From the NCBI GenBank assembly GCA_015654695.1, contig JAATGJ010000066.1, forward strand, positions 1-61,041: a stretch of DNA of 61,041 bases. The letters run 5' to 3'. The DNA is from Chitinophagales bacterium. Lineage in GTDB: Bacteria; Bacteroidota; Bacteroidia; Chitinophagales; Chitinophagaceae. The position numbers were made by a program, and so were the translations under genes. Positions 33,608 to 43,986 of this stretch are shown here, in pieces. The notes beneath the pieces were generated by a model. It did no database searches. It saw only the letters and a program-made list of their open reading frames with translations, and had not been told where the DNA came from. The stretch's first letter is position 1. Every line of letters starts with the position of its first letter.

Positions 33608-33970
33608 ATGAGAAATAGTTATGTAATTTTATTAGGCATGTTGCTAATGGCAAATGGCTGCGGCTCCAAAAAGGCAATCAAGTTTGAACAAAAAAAATGG
33701 AATGAAACCATCAACCGCTCTAGCCCATCACCTAACAGAGAGAGGATGTTAAATGATCTATTGGAAAATCACAAACTTGTTGGCCTAACTTGCAATGAGT
33801 TAATATCGCTACTGGGAGATCCTAATTGGAATGATAGTGCATCACTCACCTACAAAATCGTAGTCGATTTTAGGGGAGATATTGATCCGGTGTATACAAA
33901 AAGTTTAGAATTTTATTTTTCAAAAGATTCTGTCATAACTGCTTTTGATATTATTGAGTTAGCCAATTAG
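33608..33970 (+). CDS. Hypothetical lipoprotein
   Basis: 120 aa with a lipobox MANGC (Cys18). The mature part is soluble with NHKLVGLTCNELISLLGDPN, reminiscent of SmpA/OmlA-like small lipoproteins, which share a conserved G-x-P turn, but the match is too weak to assign. It lies right after the 67-bp repeat copy. Confidence 0.65.
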   Translation: MRNSYVILLGMLLMANGCGSKKAIKFEQKKWNETINRSSPSPNRERMLNDLLENHKLVGLTCNELISLLGDPNWNDSASLTYKIVVDFRGDIDPVYTKSLEFYFSKDSVITAFDIIELAN

Positions 33971-34304
33971 GGTAAAAGAAATCGGTCTCCTTCCCCTTGC
34001 CTTTAAAAACACACGCCAGCAGAATACAACCACTGCAATGAATGAGGAAAAGAAACTGATCATTAATGCAGTCCTTGTATTGCCCTAAAATGGCTTCTTG
34101 CCTTGCTTTGCAAGACAGAGAACCCCTTTACGGTTACATGCTGTCATGGTTTTTGCTGCGGTCAGTCGCCTTCATCCGGTGCTCACAGTCCGTATAGGAT
34201 ATTCGTTTCGCTCATACTTACCTGAAATAGATCATTCGCCACTCATCCCAATTATACTTACAGGCTGGCTCTTTTTTCAGAATTTGAAAGAGAAATTACC
34301 GGTC
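33971..34304. other. Gene-poor stretch upstream of the AraC regulator
   Basis: No supported gene. It contains a short fragment reading MNEEKKLIINAVLVLP-stop from 34038 and a long open extension of the regulator frame (from 34098) that lacks homology-like features. A regulatory role for the following gene is possible but nothing specific is visible. Confidence 0.4.
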
Positions 34305-35471
34305 ATGCCTGCTCAACTGAATATTTTTCTGCTGCTTTTCGGCGCATTACAGGGTTTATTATTATCACTTTTCCTGGTTAAGAAAAAATTACACCGTAAC
34401 GGTTATGTTTTTCTGCTGCTGTATTTCGGTGTAATGCTGTTGCAGATCACACTAAAAGTAATGAGTAAATCATGGCTATGGGAATACTGGCATTTCCTTT
34501 ACAGCATTTCTTACTTTCTGCCACTCCTGTATGGCCCGCTTATCTTTCTTTTTACCCGTCAGTTATTATTGAATAAGAAAAATGACGTAAAATATCTGCT
34601 GCATTTTTTGCCTTTTGCTTTCTTGTCTCTTTATTTATTGATGACAAGTATGTACCCGTTGTCCCATCAATGGATAAGCTTTTTTTACAGCAGGGATACC
34701 GGGTTAACCATACAGATACTCAGCTTGCTTTTCTATCACATGCTTGCACTGCAATGCTGGAAACATCATAAACTTTCATTGAAAAATCATTATTCTGAAA
34801 CACAGCAATTACAGGCAAGCTGGATCAGGCAATTCATCATTGTTTCATTGATTGTTTGTACCGTAATTGCCGCCGCCATTTACCTTCTTTATATCCATTA
34901 TCCGCGGGGCGCTGAATACCGCTATGGCTTTGCTGCGTTGACTATTTTTATTTACTGGGTAAGTTATACTGCATTGACACAACCATCTGTTTTTTCTGTT
35001 ATAAAAGGACAGGTAAAGCCGGAAGATACCGTCATTCCTTTTCCACCAAAACTGGAAATACATCGTCCGGTAAAAAAATATTCCAATTCAGGTTTAAGCC
35101 AGGACGAAATATCAGCTATTTGCATAGCGCTTCAAAAAGTAATGGAAGAACAAAAGCCTTACCTGGATTCAGCGCTTACGATCAATGACCTGGCTGCTTT
35201 GGTAAAATGTAACCGGCATAGCCTTTCACAGGCGCTCAATGACTCTTTAAAGCAATCTTTTTATGATTATATAAATCATTACCGGGTGGAGGAGGCAAAA
35301 CAACTATTGCTTGAACCCGCAAATGGGGGCTTTAAGATCGCTTCTATCGCTTATGATGCCGGTTTCAACTCGTTATCAACTTTTAATGACGTATTTAAAA
35401 AACTAACCGGGCTCACTCCCACCCAATTTAAAAAGCAAGTACAGGAAGAACCCCGGCAACAAAGGGGCTGA
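34305..35471 (+). CDS. Membrane-embedded AraC-family transcriptional regulator
   Basis: 388 aa from ATG at 34305 (MPAQLNIFLLLFGALQGLLL). The N-terminal 225 residues form about seven hydrophobic helices, and the C-terminal 110 hold an AraC helix-turn-helix pair (LTINDLAALVKCNRHSLSQ, then FKIASIAYDAGFNSLSTFND and GLTPTQFKKQ). This layout fits one-component regulators that sense a signal in the membrane. It heads the plus-strand cluster of secreted proteins and may control it. Confidence 0.88.
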   Translation: MPAQLNIFLLLFGALQGLLLSLFLVKKKLHRNGYVFLLLYFGVMLLQITLKVMSKSWLWEYWHFLYSISYFLPLLYGPLIFLFTRQLLLNKKNDVKYLLHFLPFAFLSLYLLMTSMYPLSHQWISFFYSRDTGLTIQILSLLFYHMLALQCWKHHKLSLKNHYSETQQLQASWIRQFIIVSLIVCTVIAAAIYLLYIHYPRGAEYRYGFAALTIFIYWVSYTALTQPSVFSVIKGQVKPEDTVIPFPPKLEIHRPVKKYSNSGLSQDEISAICIALQKVMEEQKPYLDSALTINDLAALVKCNRHSLSQALNDSLKQSFYDYINHYRVEEAKQLLLEPANGGFKIASIAYDAGFNSLSTFNDVFKKLTGLTPTQFKKQVQEEPRQQRG

Positions 35472-35953
35472 TCAGTTTTTAAAGAAGCGGTTTTCGAAAA
35501 ATCGTTCATTTACTTTTAACAAAACAGGGTACAAATGATTGCCGGACTTATCGGTTCGGCAGGAATGGGGCAGTGAGTTGACTTACTTTAACTCAATAAC
35601 CCAACTGCCATGTTCCGTAATTTTATTTTGATTACTCTCTACAATTTTCGACGCCAGGAACTTTTTTCTTTTTGCTTCGCGGCAAGTTTTGCAAAAACAT
35701 TTTTTGAAATATTTTCCTTATTCATTGATGATAAGGTGGATGATCGTTTAAGTAAACCATTTAAAGTTCCTTTGTCAATAACTGCTTTTTTTACCGGGGG
35801 AAGAAAACGGCAGTTGAAGTATATACAGTTGACCGATACTGCCATTCATACAAATTCTCCTGTAGTGCAAACTGGTTTTCTCAAATTTGAAATATAGTCT
35901 CAGGGTGTTTCAGACCTGGATACTTTCAACATTTACTTAAAACTACTTGCACA
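35472..35953. other. Gap with one doubtful ORF (35610-35897)
   Basis: The only sizeable open frame starts MFRNFILITLYNFRRQELFSF, which looks like the N-terminus of an FtsX-type ABC permease (M-F-x-N-x-L-x-x-x-x-R-x-x-R), but then loses resemblance. It may be a decayed permease fragment fused to unrelated sequence. GCCGGACTTATCGGTTCGG at 35543-35561 is similar to CTGTCGGTTCGGTAGG at 38140-38155, a small shared intergenic sequence. Confidence 0.3.
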
Positions 35954-37069
35954 ATGAAATCATTATTTTTTTCTGTTATTATGTTCTTGTTCATGGTATC
36001 TGTTTCCTTTTCACAGATCATGCCATTGACACTTGAACCGGACGGGGGTAATAAAAAAGCAGGCATATCCGAACAAATCGGTATCGTGAAAATAGCCATT
36101 GCTTACAGCCGCCCCGGTGTAAAAGGACGTGAGGGAAAGATATGGGGTACTCCTGTCGCTCATTATGGATTCGCTGACCAGGGCCATGGCACCAGTTACG
36201 CTGCGCCATGGAGAGCCGGTGCTAATGAAAACACAACGATGTCATTTTCTCATCCTGTAAGAATAGAAGGAAAAGATATTCCGGCAGGTGTTTATGGTTT
36301 CTTTATCGCATTGGGAGAAACAGAAAGCACATTGATCTTTTCCAAAGTGAACAATTCATGGGGAAGTTTTTATTATGATTCCACCGAAGATGCATTGCGG
36401 GTAAGAGTGAAAAATGAAATACTGGATAAAAGCGTGGAATGGCTGAAGTATGAGTTTACTGACGAAACCCCGAATTCCGCCGTCATTGCCCTAACATGGG
36501 AAAAACGAAGGATACCTTTCAAAATAGAAGCGGATGTACAAAAACTACAGATAGCTTCTTTTAAAAGCGAGTTGAAAACTACAAGACCATTTTATGATTT
36601 TATGTCGGCTGCCAATTATTGTGTCAGGAACAATATTGAACTGGAACAGGCATTGGCATGGATAGACAGGGGCATCTATTTCCGTATCATGGGGGTAAAG
36701 AATTTTCAAACACTAAGCACCAAAGCCGCTGTTTTATTAAAAATGAACAGGATTGATGAAGCAAAAAAAATAATGGAAGAAGCTATCCCTTTTGGCACAG
36801 TACAAGAGGTACATTTTTATGCAAGAACATTGCTGAATCAAAAACAAGTGCAGGAAGCAGTGAAAGTATTTAAAATGAATTATGAAAAATTCCCCAATGT
36901 ATATACAACCAATGTTGGATTAGGAAGAGCTTATTCGGCTACCGGCGATTTTAAAAAAGCGCTGGTATATATTAAAGCGGCTTTGCGGCTGGCGCCGGAT
37001 GAAGGAAATAAATCCAGTGTATCCGCTATGATAAAAAAGCTGGAAGGAGGCACAGATATCAATCAATGA
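35954..37069 (+). CDS. Exported DUF2911 protein with TPR tail
   Basis: 371 aa. Signal peptide (cleaved near SFSQ, residue 21), DUF2911 domain about 22-190 (IAYSRPGVKGREGKIWG, APWRAGANENTTMSF, IPAGVYGFFIALG), then TPR helices 235-371 (ALAWIDRGIYFRI, NVGLGRAYSATGDFKKAL). The DUF2911 role is unknown; the family is abundant in secreted Bacteroidota proteins. Follows the AraC regulator in the same direction. Confidence 0.88.
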   Translation: MKSLFFSVIMFLFMVSVSFSQIMPLTLEPDGGNKKAGISEQIGIVKIAIAYSRPGVKGREGKIWGTPVAHYGFADQGHGTSYAAPWRAGANENTTMSFSHPVRIEGKDIPAGVYGFFIALGETESTLIFSKVNNSWGSFYYDSTEDALRVRVKNEILDKSVEWLKYEFTDETPNSAVIALTWEKRRIPFKIEADVQKLQIASFKSELKTTRPFYDFMSAANYCVRNNIELEQALAWIDRGIYFRIMGVKNFQTLSTKAAVLLKMNRIDEAKKIMEEAIPFGTVQEVHFYARTLLNQKQVQEAVKVFKMNYEKFPNVYTTNVGLGRAYSATGDFKKALVYIKAALRLAPDEGNKSSVSAMIKKLEGGTDINQ

Positions 37070-37124
37070 ACCAGGCGGGGAAAATGAGGAAAAGTTAAAA
37101 TAAAGAGTAAAAAAAATTTATTCA

Positions 37125-38078
37125 ATGAGAGCGATTATCAAAATTTCAATAGCAGTAAGCCTGCTTATGTTGTTTAGCTGCCAAACAAAAAAAGCTGTTG
37201 AAATAGATTACATGGGCCAGGAGCCTCCCGGATTGAAGGCGGAACTTTTTGCACCGGGAATCATAAGCACCCATTTAAACGAACATAGTTCGCTTGCTTT
37301 TTCCCCGGATGGAACGGTAGTACTCTGGGCTGTAATGGACAGCAATTACAAAGGCCGCCTGTTTGAAATGAAATATGCAAATGGAGCATGGTCAAAACCA
37401 TCAAGCCCATCCTTTGCGGATACAACTACTGATGACTACTGTCCTTCTTTTTTAGTGGATGGCAATAAATTAATATTCAGTTCACGCAGAAAGGCGATGG
37501 GCTATCCTGAAGGCAGGGGCAACAGGATATGGTCGGTAGAGAGGATGGCTGATGGCTGGGGCACCCCTTCACCCTTTGATACAACAGTTTCAAAGGCGCA
37601 GGAATTTTCACATTCCATAGCTAAAAACGGGACATTGTATTTTTCATCCGCGCTTGACGGTGGAACGAATTTGGATATCTGCATGGCAGAAAAGACAAAT
37701 GCCGGCTATGCAAAACCAGTTTTGCTTCCGGAAGGCATCAATGCTATGGGTTATGAAGACGGGCCTTATATAGCCCCCGATGAAGATTTCTTGATTTTCG
37801 AGTCAACACGGCCTGGAGGAATCGACGGCAGTCATGATCTGTATATTTCTTTTAAAAATAAAAAGGGGGATTGGGGGATGCCGGTAAACATGGGGTCTAA
37901 AATTAATTCCGGAAGTATGGAGAGATTTCCCCGTTTATCGCCCGATGGCAAATACTTGTTCTTCGGCAGTAACAGGGATCAGTCTGCAGGAAAAAAAGGT
38001 TTTGACATTTACTGGATTGATGCGAAGGTGATAGATGAACTGAGAAATGATGCAACAGCTAAAACGGCAATTGACTAA
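37125..38078 (+). CDS. PD40/TolB-like beta-propeller lipoprotein
   Basis: 317 aa with lipobox LMLFSC (Cys19). At least five PD40-type repeats are visible, e.g. SLAFSPDGTVVLWAV, PSFLVDGNKLIFSSR, PYIAPDEDFLIFEST and PRLSPDGKYLFFGSN. It is an outer-membrane or periplasmic propeller, likely a binding module. It is 55 bp from the DUF2911 gene. Confidence 0.88.
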   Translation: MRAIIKISIAVSLLMLFSCQTKKAVEIDYMGQEPPGLKAELFAPGIISTHLNEHSSLAFSPDGTVVLWAVMDSNYKGRLFEMKYANGAWSKPSSPSFADTTTDDYCPSFLVDGNKLIFSSRRKAMGYPEGRGNRIWSVERMADGWGTPSPFDTTVSKAQEFSHSIAKNGTLYFSSALDGGTNLDICMAEKTNAGYAKPVLLPEGINAMGYEDGPYIAPDEDFLIFESTRPGGIDGSHDLYISFKNKKGDWGMPVNMGSKINSGSMERFPRLSPDGKYLFFGSNRDQSAGKKGFDIYWIDAKVIDELRNDATAKTAID

Positions 38079-38199
38079 AACAGCAACGCAGCATAAGACC
38101 CCAAAAACAACACCGGAATTACCGGAATCGCTTCCGGATCTGTCGGTTCGGTAGGAGCAGCGTCTTCAACTGTCTATTTTTAAAATAAAAGGCATTGCT

Positions 38200-39177
38200 A
38201 TGCGACTATTGTGTTCTATTGTTTTAATTCTCTTTTTTGCAACAACCGTTTTTTCACAGCCAAATCCCCGTCATTTGGAAGAAGTAGCCTATGATAAAAT
38301 AAGAAACAGGCTGATCCTTTTCGGAGGGGCGGAACTTGTTAACGGACGACCGGAAGAACCATCCATGGTATATGAATGGGATGGAACAAACTGGAAACGA
38401 TTGGAATCACCAGGTCCGCAAGGGCGCAGGGGACATGGATGGATATATGATGAAAACAGAAAAGAAACAATATTGATAGGAGGAGTAACTGAAGGGAAAG
38501 TACTGAAAGACTCAGTGGTGTTTGATGTATGGAGCTGGAATGGCAGTAGTTGGAAATTGCATACTACTAATTGTCCTGTAAAAGAACCAGAAACTGTTTA
38601 TGATCCGGTGAACAAAAGAATACTGGTGTACGGTGATGCCAATAATAAGACAGCTATCAATTATAATGCAGCAACGGCTTTTGAGTTGTGGGAATACAAA
38701 TCCGGTAAATGGAAAAAACTTTCTGACGCGGGGCCTTCTATAATCAGTTCACGGATGATCGCTTTTGATAGTGAGAGAAACAGGTTGGTAATACCCGTGT
38801 TTGATCAACAGCAAATGATAGTTTGGGAATGGACGGGCCAGGTATGGGAAAAAATAGTTTGTGAAAACAACTGCCCGGTTTATCGTACGCGGTTTGCACT
38901 GGCTTATGATCAGGTTGAAAAAGAAACATTTCTTTTTGGTGGCTTAACACAGGAAAGGTCGCAATCAGGCGATTTCTGGAAATGGAATGGAAAGAGATGG
39001 GATAGTATAGAAACCAAAGAACGTCCCTCTGTAAGAAACTCAGCACATTTTGCTTTCTGCAAGGAACAATTAGTTCTATACGGCGGTTCAGTACCCGAAA
39101 CTCCTCCCGCAAAAGGAATTAAAGCCTGTAATGAAATATGGAGCTGGAAAAACGGTAACTGGAAATTAGTAAAATGA
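38200..39177 (+). CDS. Exported kelch-type beta-propeller protein
   Basis: 325 aa with signal peptide (MRLLCSIVLILFFATTVFSQ). Kelch-like blades recur: RLILFGGAEL, YEWDGTNWKRLESPGPQGRR, TILIGGV, VWSWNGSSWKLH, TFLFGGLTQE and VLYGGSVPE. It is a secreted propeller of unknown ligand. It is followed after 6 bp by the esterase gene, so they are co-transcribed. Confidence 0.85.
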   Translation: MRLLCSIVLILFFATTVFSQPNPRHLEEVAYDKIRNRLILFGGAELVNGRPEEPSMVYEWDGTNWKRLESPGPQGRRGHGWIYDENRKETILIGGVTEGKVLKDSVVFDVWSWNGSSWKLHTTNCPVKEPETVYDPVNKRILVYGDANNKTAINYNAATAFELWEYKSGKWKKLSDAGPSIISSRMIAFDSERNRLVIPVFDQQQMIVWEWTGQVWEKIVCENNCPVYRTRFALAYDQVEKETFLFGGLTQERSQSGDFWKWNGKRWDSIETKERPSVRNSAHFAFCKEQLVLYGGSVPETPPAKGIKACNEIWSWKNGNWKLVK

Positions 39178-39183
39178 AAAAGT

Positions 39184-40752
39184 ATGAAAACAAACCGTAG
39201 TTTATTTCAAATGGTGACCGCGATCAGCTTTTTTCTATTATTTACAATGGTTGTCTCCGGGCAAAAAAATCGCATCTATGAAAATTTACCGGTTGGTAAA
39301 TATGCAGTAGGATTCAGGATCATAACAATTACTGATAGTTCAAGAATTACAAAACCGGAGTATAATTACCTGGGAGAAAAGAATACAGGCGACCGGTATA
39401 AAAAGATCACTATCCATCTTTGGTACCCTGCCAAAGCCAACCCGGCAAAAAGAGTACTTACTTTTGGTGATTATTGCTATAATCATTTGCTCAAAAGAAC
39501 AACCGAAACAATCAGCGATGATCAGAAAGATGTACAGTTTGGCGGAAGGAGAAGATCGGTAGAGGGATGGTTTGGAAAAACAACAGGTGACGCGTGGAAG
39601 AAATTGTTAGAAACATCTATGCTTGCGGCGGCGGATGCAGAACCGCTGAAAGAAAGATTTCCTTTACTGGTAGGTATGCTGCGTCCATTGTCCACCTCTG
39701 TTACCAATGAAACGCTGGCAAGCAATGGTTACGTGATAGCCATGATACAACAGGATAATTTTTCTTCATTTGCATTGTCAACTTTAGAAGCCATCCCCGA
39801 TATGCGGTTTGCAATTGCCTTCCTGGGAAAAAATGCAAACATTGATAATAACAAGACCGGCACATTCGGTTTCAGTGGTTCTGGTTTCAGCCAGGTGCTG
39901 TTTGCCATGAATGATTACCGTATCAGGGCTGTCGCAGATATTGAAAGTGGTATTTATATGGATAATTTATTCCAGGATTTTTCCGCTTCCAATTATTATA
40001 CACCTTCTAAACTCCGTGCCCCTTTCCTGCACATCTTCAGTCGTGATCTGTCCAAACAGGAAAAGTTCATTGATGAGTTCGGGAATAAGACAAAGTTTGC
40101 GAAACGTTACCGGCTCTTATTAAACCAACCTGCATTACATCACTGGGATTTTGCCGCCGAAGGCTACACGGCATCCCTGTTTTTAAACAACAGGGGTGAA
40201 CAAAGTAAGAATATCCGTCAATCATTTGAAATAGCATCTCTTTATTTGCTCAACTTCTTTAATGCGGAATTGAAAAAAGAGACAAAGGCGGTGGTGTTTT
40301 TATCCGGCAAGCCTGCTCTCCAACAAATACAGGACTCTCTCTGGGATATATCCGTTTTGAATGCTGTAAAACCGGCACCGGACAGGGAGGAGTTTGAGTA
40401 TATTATCAGAACAAGAGGAATTGAACAGGCCATCACTATTGTAAGGAGCGCTGTCAAAGATGATACGCTCAGCAATATCATGCAATGGTTTAACCTGAAC
40501 GGGCTGGGCTATACTTTCCTGAATGAACAAAAGTTTAATGAGGCTATTGAAGTTTTTAAACTGAATACCGAATTGCATCCCGGCGATGCTAACTTATTTG
40601 ACAGTCTTGCTGAAGGTTATGAGGTTTCTGGTGATAAAGAGCGTATGAAGAAGGTATCAGGAATAATAATGGATATGCTCAATAACAAAACGACTTTAAC
40701 GGATGGTGAAAGATCTTTAAAAGAAACGGCTGAAAAGAGATTGAAAAATTAG
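39184..40752 (+). CDS. Exported alpha/beta hydrolase with C-terminal TPR
   Basis: 522 aa. Signal sequence, then a hydrolase of the PAF-acetylhydrolase/dienelactone type (ITIHLWYPAKANP near 78; nucleophile elbow FGFSGSGFSQ near residue 230; possible catalytic His in LHHWDF near 320), then a helical TPR-type tail from about 430 (LNGLGYTFLNEQKFNEAIEV). Substrate unknown. It lies 6 bp downstream of the kelch protein gene. Confidence 0.8.
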   Translation: MKTNRSLFQMVTAISFFLLFTMVVSGQKNRIYENLPVGKYAVGFRIITITDSSRITKPEYNYLGEKNTGDRYKKITIHLWYPAKANPAKRVLTFGDYCYNHLLKRTTETISDDQKDVQFGGRRRSVEGWFGKTTGDAWKKLLETSMLAAADAEPLKERFPLLVGMLRPLSTSVTNETLASNGYVIAMIQQDNFSSFALSTLEAIPDMRFAIAFLGKNANIDNNKTGTFGFSGSGFSQVLFAMNDYRIRAVADIESGIYMDNLFQDFSASNYYTPSKLRAPFLHIFSRDLSKQEKFIDEFGNKTKFAKRYRLLLNQPALHHWDFAAEGYTASLFLNNRGEQSKNIRQSFEIASLYLLNFFNAELKKETKAVVFLSGKPALQQIQDSLWDISVLNAVKPAPDREEFEYIIRTRGIEQAITIVRSAVKDDTLSNIMQWFNLNGLGYTFLNEQKFNEAIEVFKLNTELHPGDANLFDSLAEGYEVSGDKERMKKVSGIIMDMLNNKTTLTDGERSLKETAEKRLKN

Positions 40753-40829
40753 GCAACCGCCGGATGGATCATCTTTGTAAATAAAATCGTATGCGTGGAA
40801 GGAAATAAAGTAACTGAATTTATTTTTTA

Positions 40830-41534
40830 ATGAGTAATACTATTAGCACGGGTAATTTAATAAAAGGAAAACGCTATTTAATGTTTTCGGCTGTTTGTGC
40901 GCTTATAACAGTTTTCACAACCATTGCTATTCATAACATTCATGTTCCTGCTGCCAATTTTGAGGAAAGGGTTCTCCTCTATAAGAACAGCCTGTTTTTA
41001 TTATTGAACTGGATTATTATGTTTCATTGCCTGATGGTTTTGTTTTCTATGCTGGGTGTAGCGCTTGTTATTGAAAAACATTCAAGGGCATTGGCCATCC
41101 TGGGTTTCCTGTTCTTTTCATTGTTTGTTTTTTCAGAATGGCAAAGAACGCTGAATACGCTCTGGCATATCAACGGCCTGCGCCGGCAATATACCGTGAC
41201 TGCGGATGAGAATACCCTGCAATTGATCCGCTTTGAAATTCAAAACAGGCTATCGCAATCAAATGTTTATTTCTTAGTATTTATTCTCGGGTTCTCTTTA
41301 GGAAATGCCTGCTATGGATTAGCTATCATTAAAGGCAAAGGGTCAGATCGTTTACTGGGAGCGGGTTTACTCCTTTGGTTTTGCTGTACGTCCTGTGCTT
41401 TTATGTATGATTTTGTTCACGCCCAATGGCTTCGGAAAATTGTTGATGTATGCAATAACTATTATCAGCCCTTTATCAGGCTCGTCATTGCCTGCTGGCT
41501 TTTTCAAAAAGCAAAACAGTTGGGAAAAAATTAG
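40830..41534 (+). CDS. Hypothetical polytopic membrane protein
   Basis: 234 aa with about six hydrophobic helices (VCALITVFTTIAI, LLLNWIIMFHCLMVLFSMLG, LAILGFLFFSLFVFSEW). No recognised family motif. It is in the same direction as the surrounding secreted-protein genes. Confidence 0.75.
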   Translation: MSNTISTGNLIKGKRYLMFSAVCALITVFTTIAIHNIHVPAANFEERVLLYKNSLFLLLNWIIMFHCLMVLFSMLGVALVIEKHSRALAILGFLFFSLFVFSEWQRTLNTLWHINGLRRQYTVTADENTLQLIRFEIQNRLSQSNVYFLVFILGFSLGNACYGLAIIKGKGSDRLLGAGLLLWFCCTSCAFMYDFVHAQWLRKIVDVCNNYYQPFIRLVIACWLFQKAKQLGKN

Positions 41535-41662
41535 CAGTTGGATAGCGGAAGCCGGAAACAGGTGAATAGGGATGTATGTAGGTACAAAAGATTAACAGGT
41601 TCAAAAAAAGATTAACTTAATTTGCCTTGTTAATTAATTTTATTTCATAGTAAATACCATGT

Positions 41663-42382
41663 ATGAAATTGCGTAACCTGTTTTTGCTATCCCTTATCGT
41701 TTTCTGTTCTTCGGCATTTTCAGGAGGTAAGACAGATAAAATCCTGCGGATATTATTTGTGGGAAACAGTCTCACTTATACCAACGATCTTCCCGCCCTG
41801 GTCACAGAAATAGGAAAGCTGGATGGAACGACTATTACTTATACCTCGTTTCTTCTCCCTGATTATTCATTAGAAGATCATTGGAATGATGGAAAAGCAA
41901 AAGCAGAAATTGACAAAGGTGGTTACGATTATGTAGTAGCGCAGCAGGGGCCATCTGCTTTAGCTGAGTCACAGTCATTATTGCTTGAATATGCTAAGAA
42001 GTTTGCGGATGTATGTAAAAAGAATAAATCGAAATTGGCGTTATTCATGGTCTGGCCTTCCAAAGCAAGATCGGTTGACCATGATAACGTGATCATTTCT
42101 TATACAAATGCTGCGGATAAAACATCATCAATACTTTGCCCGGCAGGTTTGGCATGGAAGTATGCCTGGCAATTACAACCTGAACTTCCTCTTTATTCCC
42201 CGGATAATTTTCACCCCGGAGTAGCAGGAAGCGTATTAGCTGCATTCATCATTTATGGAGCGCTGGCCGAAAAGAAGGATTTTGATTTTGTAAAGTATGA
42301 TAATTGTTCATGGAAGAATGAAATTACCAATGAACGGCTGAATATCCTGGAGCAAGCCGCTTTAAAAGCATTGAATAAATAA
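41663..42382 (+). CDS. Exported SGNH hydrolase (DUF4886-like)
   Basis: 239 aa with signal peptide (to about residue 21). The SGNH block I reads ILFVGNSLTYTNDLP (Ser36), with block III near YVVAQQGPSALAES and the Asp/His pair in SPDNFHPGVAGSVLAAF (about 190). Likely esterase or acylhydrolase acting on a secreted substrate. Confidence 0.85.
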   Translation: MKLRNLFLLSLIVFCSSAFSGGKTDKILRILFVGNSLTYTNDLPALVTEIGKLDGTTITYTSFLLPDYSLEDHWNDGKAKAEIDKGGYDYVVAQQGPSALAESQSLLLEYAKKFADVCKKNKSKLALFMVWPSKARSVDHDNVIISYTNAADKTSSILCPAGLAWKYAWQLQPELPLYSPDNFHPGVAGSVLAAFIIYGALAEKKDFDFVKYDNCSWKNEITNERLNILEQAALKALNK

Positions 42383-42542
42383 CCTCATTATTTTTTCTTC
42401 ATGTAAAAATCAGACAGGCTGTCTTATGATAAATGGGCTACGGTAAGGATATGCGGGTAGCTTAATTTGTCATTTCATGCTAATTTCAATGGGGAGCCGG
42501 ATATGCTTGTTGGTGGGCGTAATTTTCTTTTAAATAAATAAT

Positions 42543-42983
42543 ATGAGATCAGTATTCATACCGGTAGTATTCATTTTTTTGGTCAGCACGGGACATGCAC
42601 AAACTGAGGAGGACAAAACCGCAGTCCGGCGTGCCATGCTTGATTATATCGAAGGCTTCTATGAAGGTGATAGCATGAAAATAACCAGGAGCATTTCACC
42701 GGAAGTGGTGAAATATGGTTACTGGAAAGACAATAAAACAGGTTTGTATGGCGGTGAAGGCATGTCCTATAAAGAGATGATAGCTTTCGCTGTTCGTGTT
42801 AAAACCAACAATCGCCAGCAACCCGCCACGGCTGTTAAAAAAATTGAAGTATATGAAGTGCAGGACCAGACAGCCAGTGGTAAAGTAACGGCCTGGTGGG
42901 GTACTGATTATATTTTACTGGCTAAGGTCAGCAATCAATGGATGATAAGGGCCGTATTATGGCAGGGGCCGTTGAAAAAGTAG
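42543..42983 (+). CDS. Exported NTF2-like (SnoaL-type) protein
   Basis: 146 aa with signal peptide (cleavage near GHAQ, residue 20). NTF2/SnoaL-like cone fold: AVRRAMLDYIEGFYEGDSMK, then a beta-rich half ending IRAVLWQGP. It is similar to putative lumazine-binding or ketosteroid-isomerase-like proteins; catalytic role not evident. Confidence 0.8.
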   Translation: MRSVFIPVVFIFLVSTGHAQTEEDKTAVRRAMLDYIEGFYEGDSMKITRSISPEVVKYGYWKDNKTGLYGGEGMSYKEMIAFAVRVKTNNRQQPATAVKKIEVYEVQDQTASGKVTAWWGTDYILLAKVSNQWMIRAVLWQGPLKK

Positions 42984-43083
42984 ATACCGGATGCGCTTGT
43001 CAGATCCTGCTAATTTTACCAAAACAGTGCGTCAGCTATACCAGCGGCGATGTCTTTCAGTTAAAGTAATATAGCTTGAGTAT

Positions 43084-43986
43084 ATGAAACCGTACTTTCA
43101 TACCATCACTGAGGAAAACAAATTTTCTCTTAATAAGCCTTCCGGCTCGGATGTTGTTTATTATTCCGAATTAAATGAATGGTTTACCGGTAATGCTTTT
43201 CGCAGTTTCAGCCTGAAGTATGTAATAGACCGTTGTATTTATTATAAAACCGGGAATAAAGAACATGCCGTGAACGCCGGGAATTTCTTACTGGCCTGCC
43301 AGCAACCTTATGTCAATGCTTATTTTGGTTCGAAAGAAAAGGTAAAAAGTATTTGCATTGATATTTGCCCGGCCACTGTTGCAGAAGCTTTTACCGTGCT
43401 GACGGCACAAAATAGCCATGATCTTGATAATTATCTCGCCGGTTATTTTAAAACCCCGGAGTTCTTTGAAGCGGTATGCCCTGTGAATACAGCAACGTTC
43501 GGTAATAAACTGAATGAGCTGGTAACAGCCATTAAGCAGGGCCAGGCAAACGATCACATTGATAAAGAATGGTTCCTTGACCTGGTAGAAAAGATCATTT
43601 TTCATGAGTACGGAAATTACCTGTCGTTGAATGGTATCCGTTCGGTAAAACTGGAAACAAGAAAAGAAATATTGCGGCGGTTGAAAGCCGCCAAACAATA
43701 TATGGATGATGAGTACCTGCATATTGATGAAATAAGCCAGGCAGCTATAGCCGGTAATATGTCCGAATTTCATTTCTTTCGTTCATTTAAGCAGGCATTT
43801 GGCAACACTCCTTACCAATACCTGTTGAATAAACGGCTTGAACTGGCAAAAGAACTTATCGTGACAGGCAACATGACTATCACAGATATTGCCATTCATT
43901 GTAATTTCCCTGATGTATTCACTTTCAGCAAAGCGTTTAAGCGCCGGTTCGCAGTAGCCCCTTCACATATTACGGGCAAGGCCTGA
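43084..43986 (+). CDS. AraC-family transcriptional regulator
   Basis: 300 aa, cytoplasmic. The N-terminal 190 residues are a variable cupin-like sensor (YYSELNEWFTGNAFRSFSLK), and the C-terminal 100 are the paired AraC helix-turn-helix domains (HIDEISQAAIAGNMSEFHFF, GNTPYQYLLNKRL, ITDIAIHCNFPDVFTFSKAF). It is the second AraC regulator of the cluster. Confidence 0.9.
   Translation: MKPYFHTITEENKFSLNKPSGSDVVYYSELNEWFTGNAFRSFSLKYVIDRCIYYKTGNKEHAVNAGNFLLACQQPYVNAYFGSKEKVKSICIDICPATVAEAFTVLTAQNSHDLDNYLAGYFKTPEFFEAVCPVNTATFGNKLNELVTAIKQGQANDHIDKEWFLDLVEKIIFHEYGNYLSLNGIRSVKLETRKEILRRLKAAKQYMDDEYLHIDEISQAAIAGNMSEFHFFRSFKQAFGNTPYQYLLNKRLELAKELIVTGNMTITDIAIHCNFPDVFTFSKAFKRRFAVAPSHITGKA

Noticed and set aside
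34098-34304. Extended N-terminus of the membrane AraC regulator
   Set aside because: The added residues show no membrane helix pattern or family likeness; the ATG at 34305 begins the first helix.
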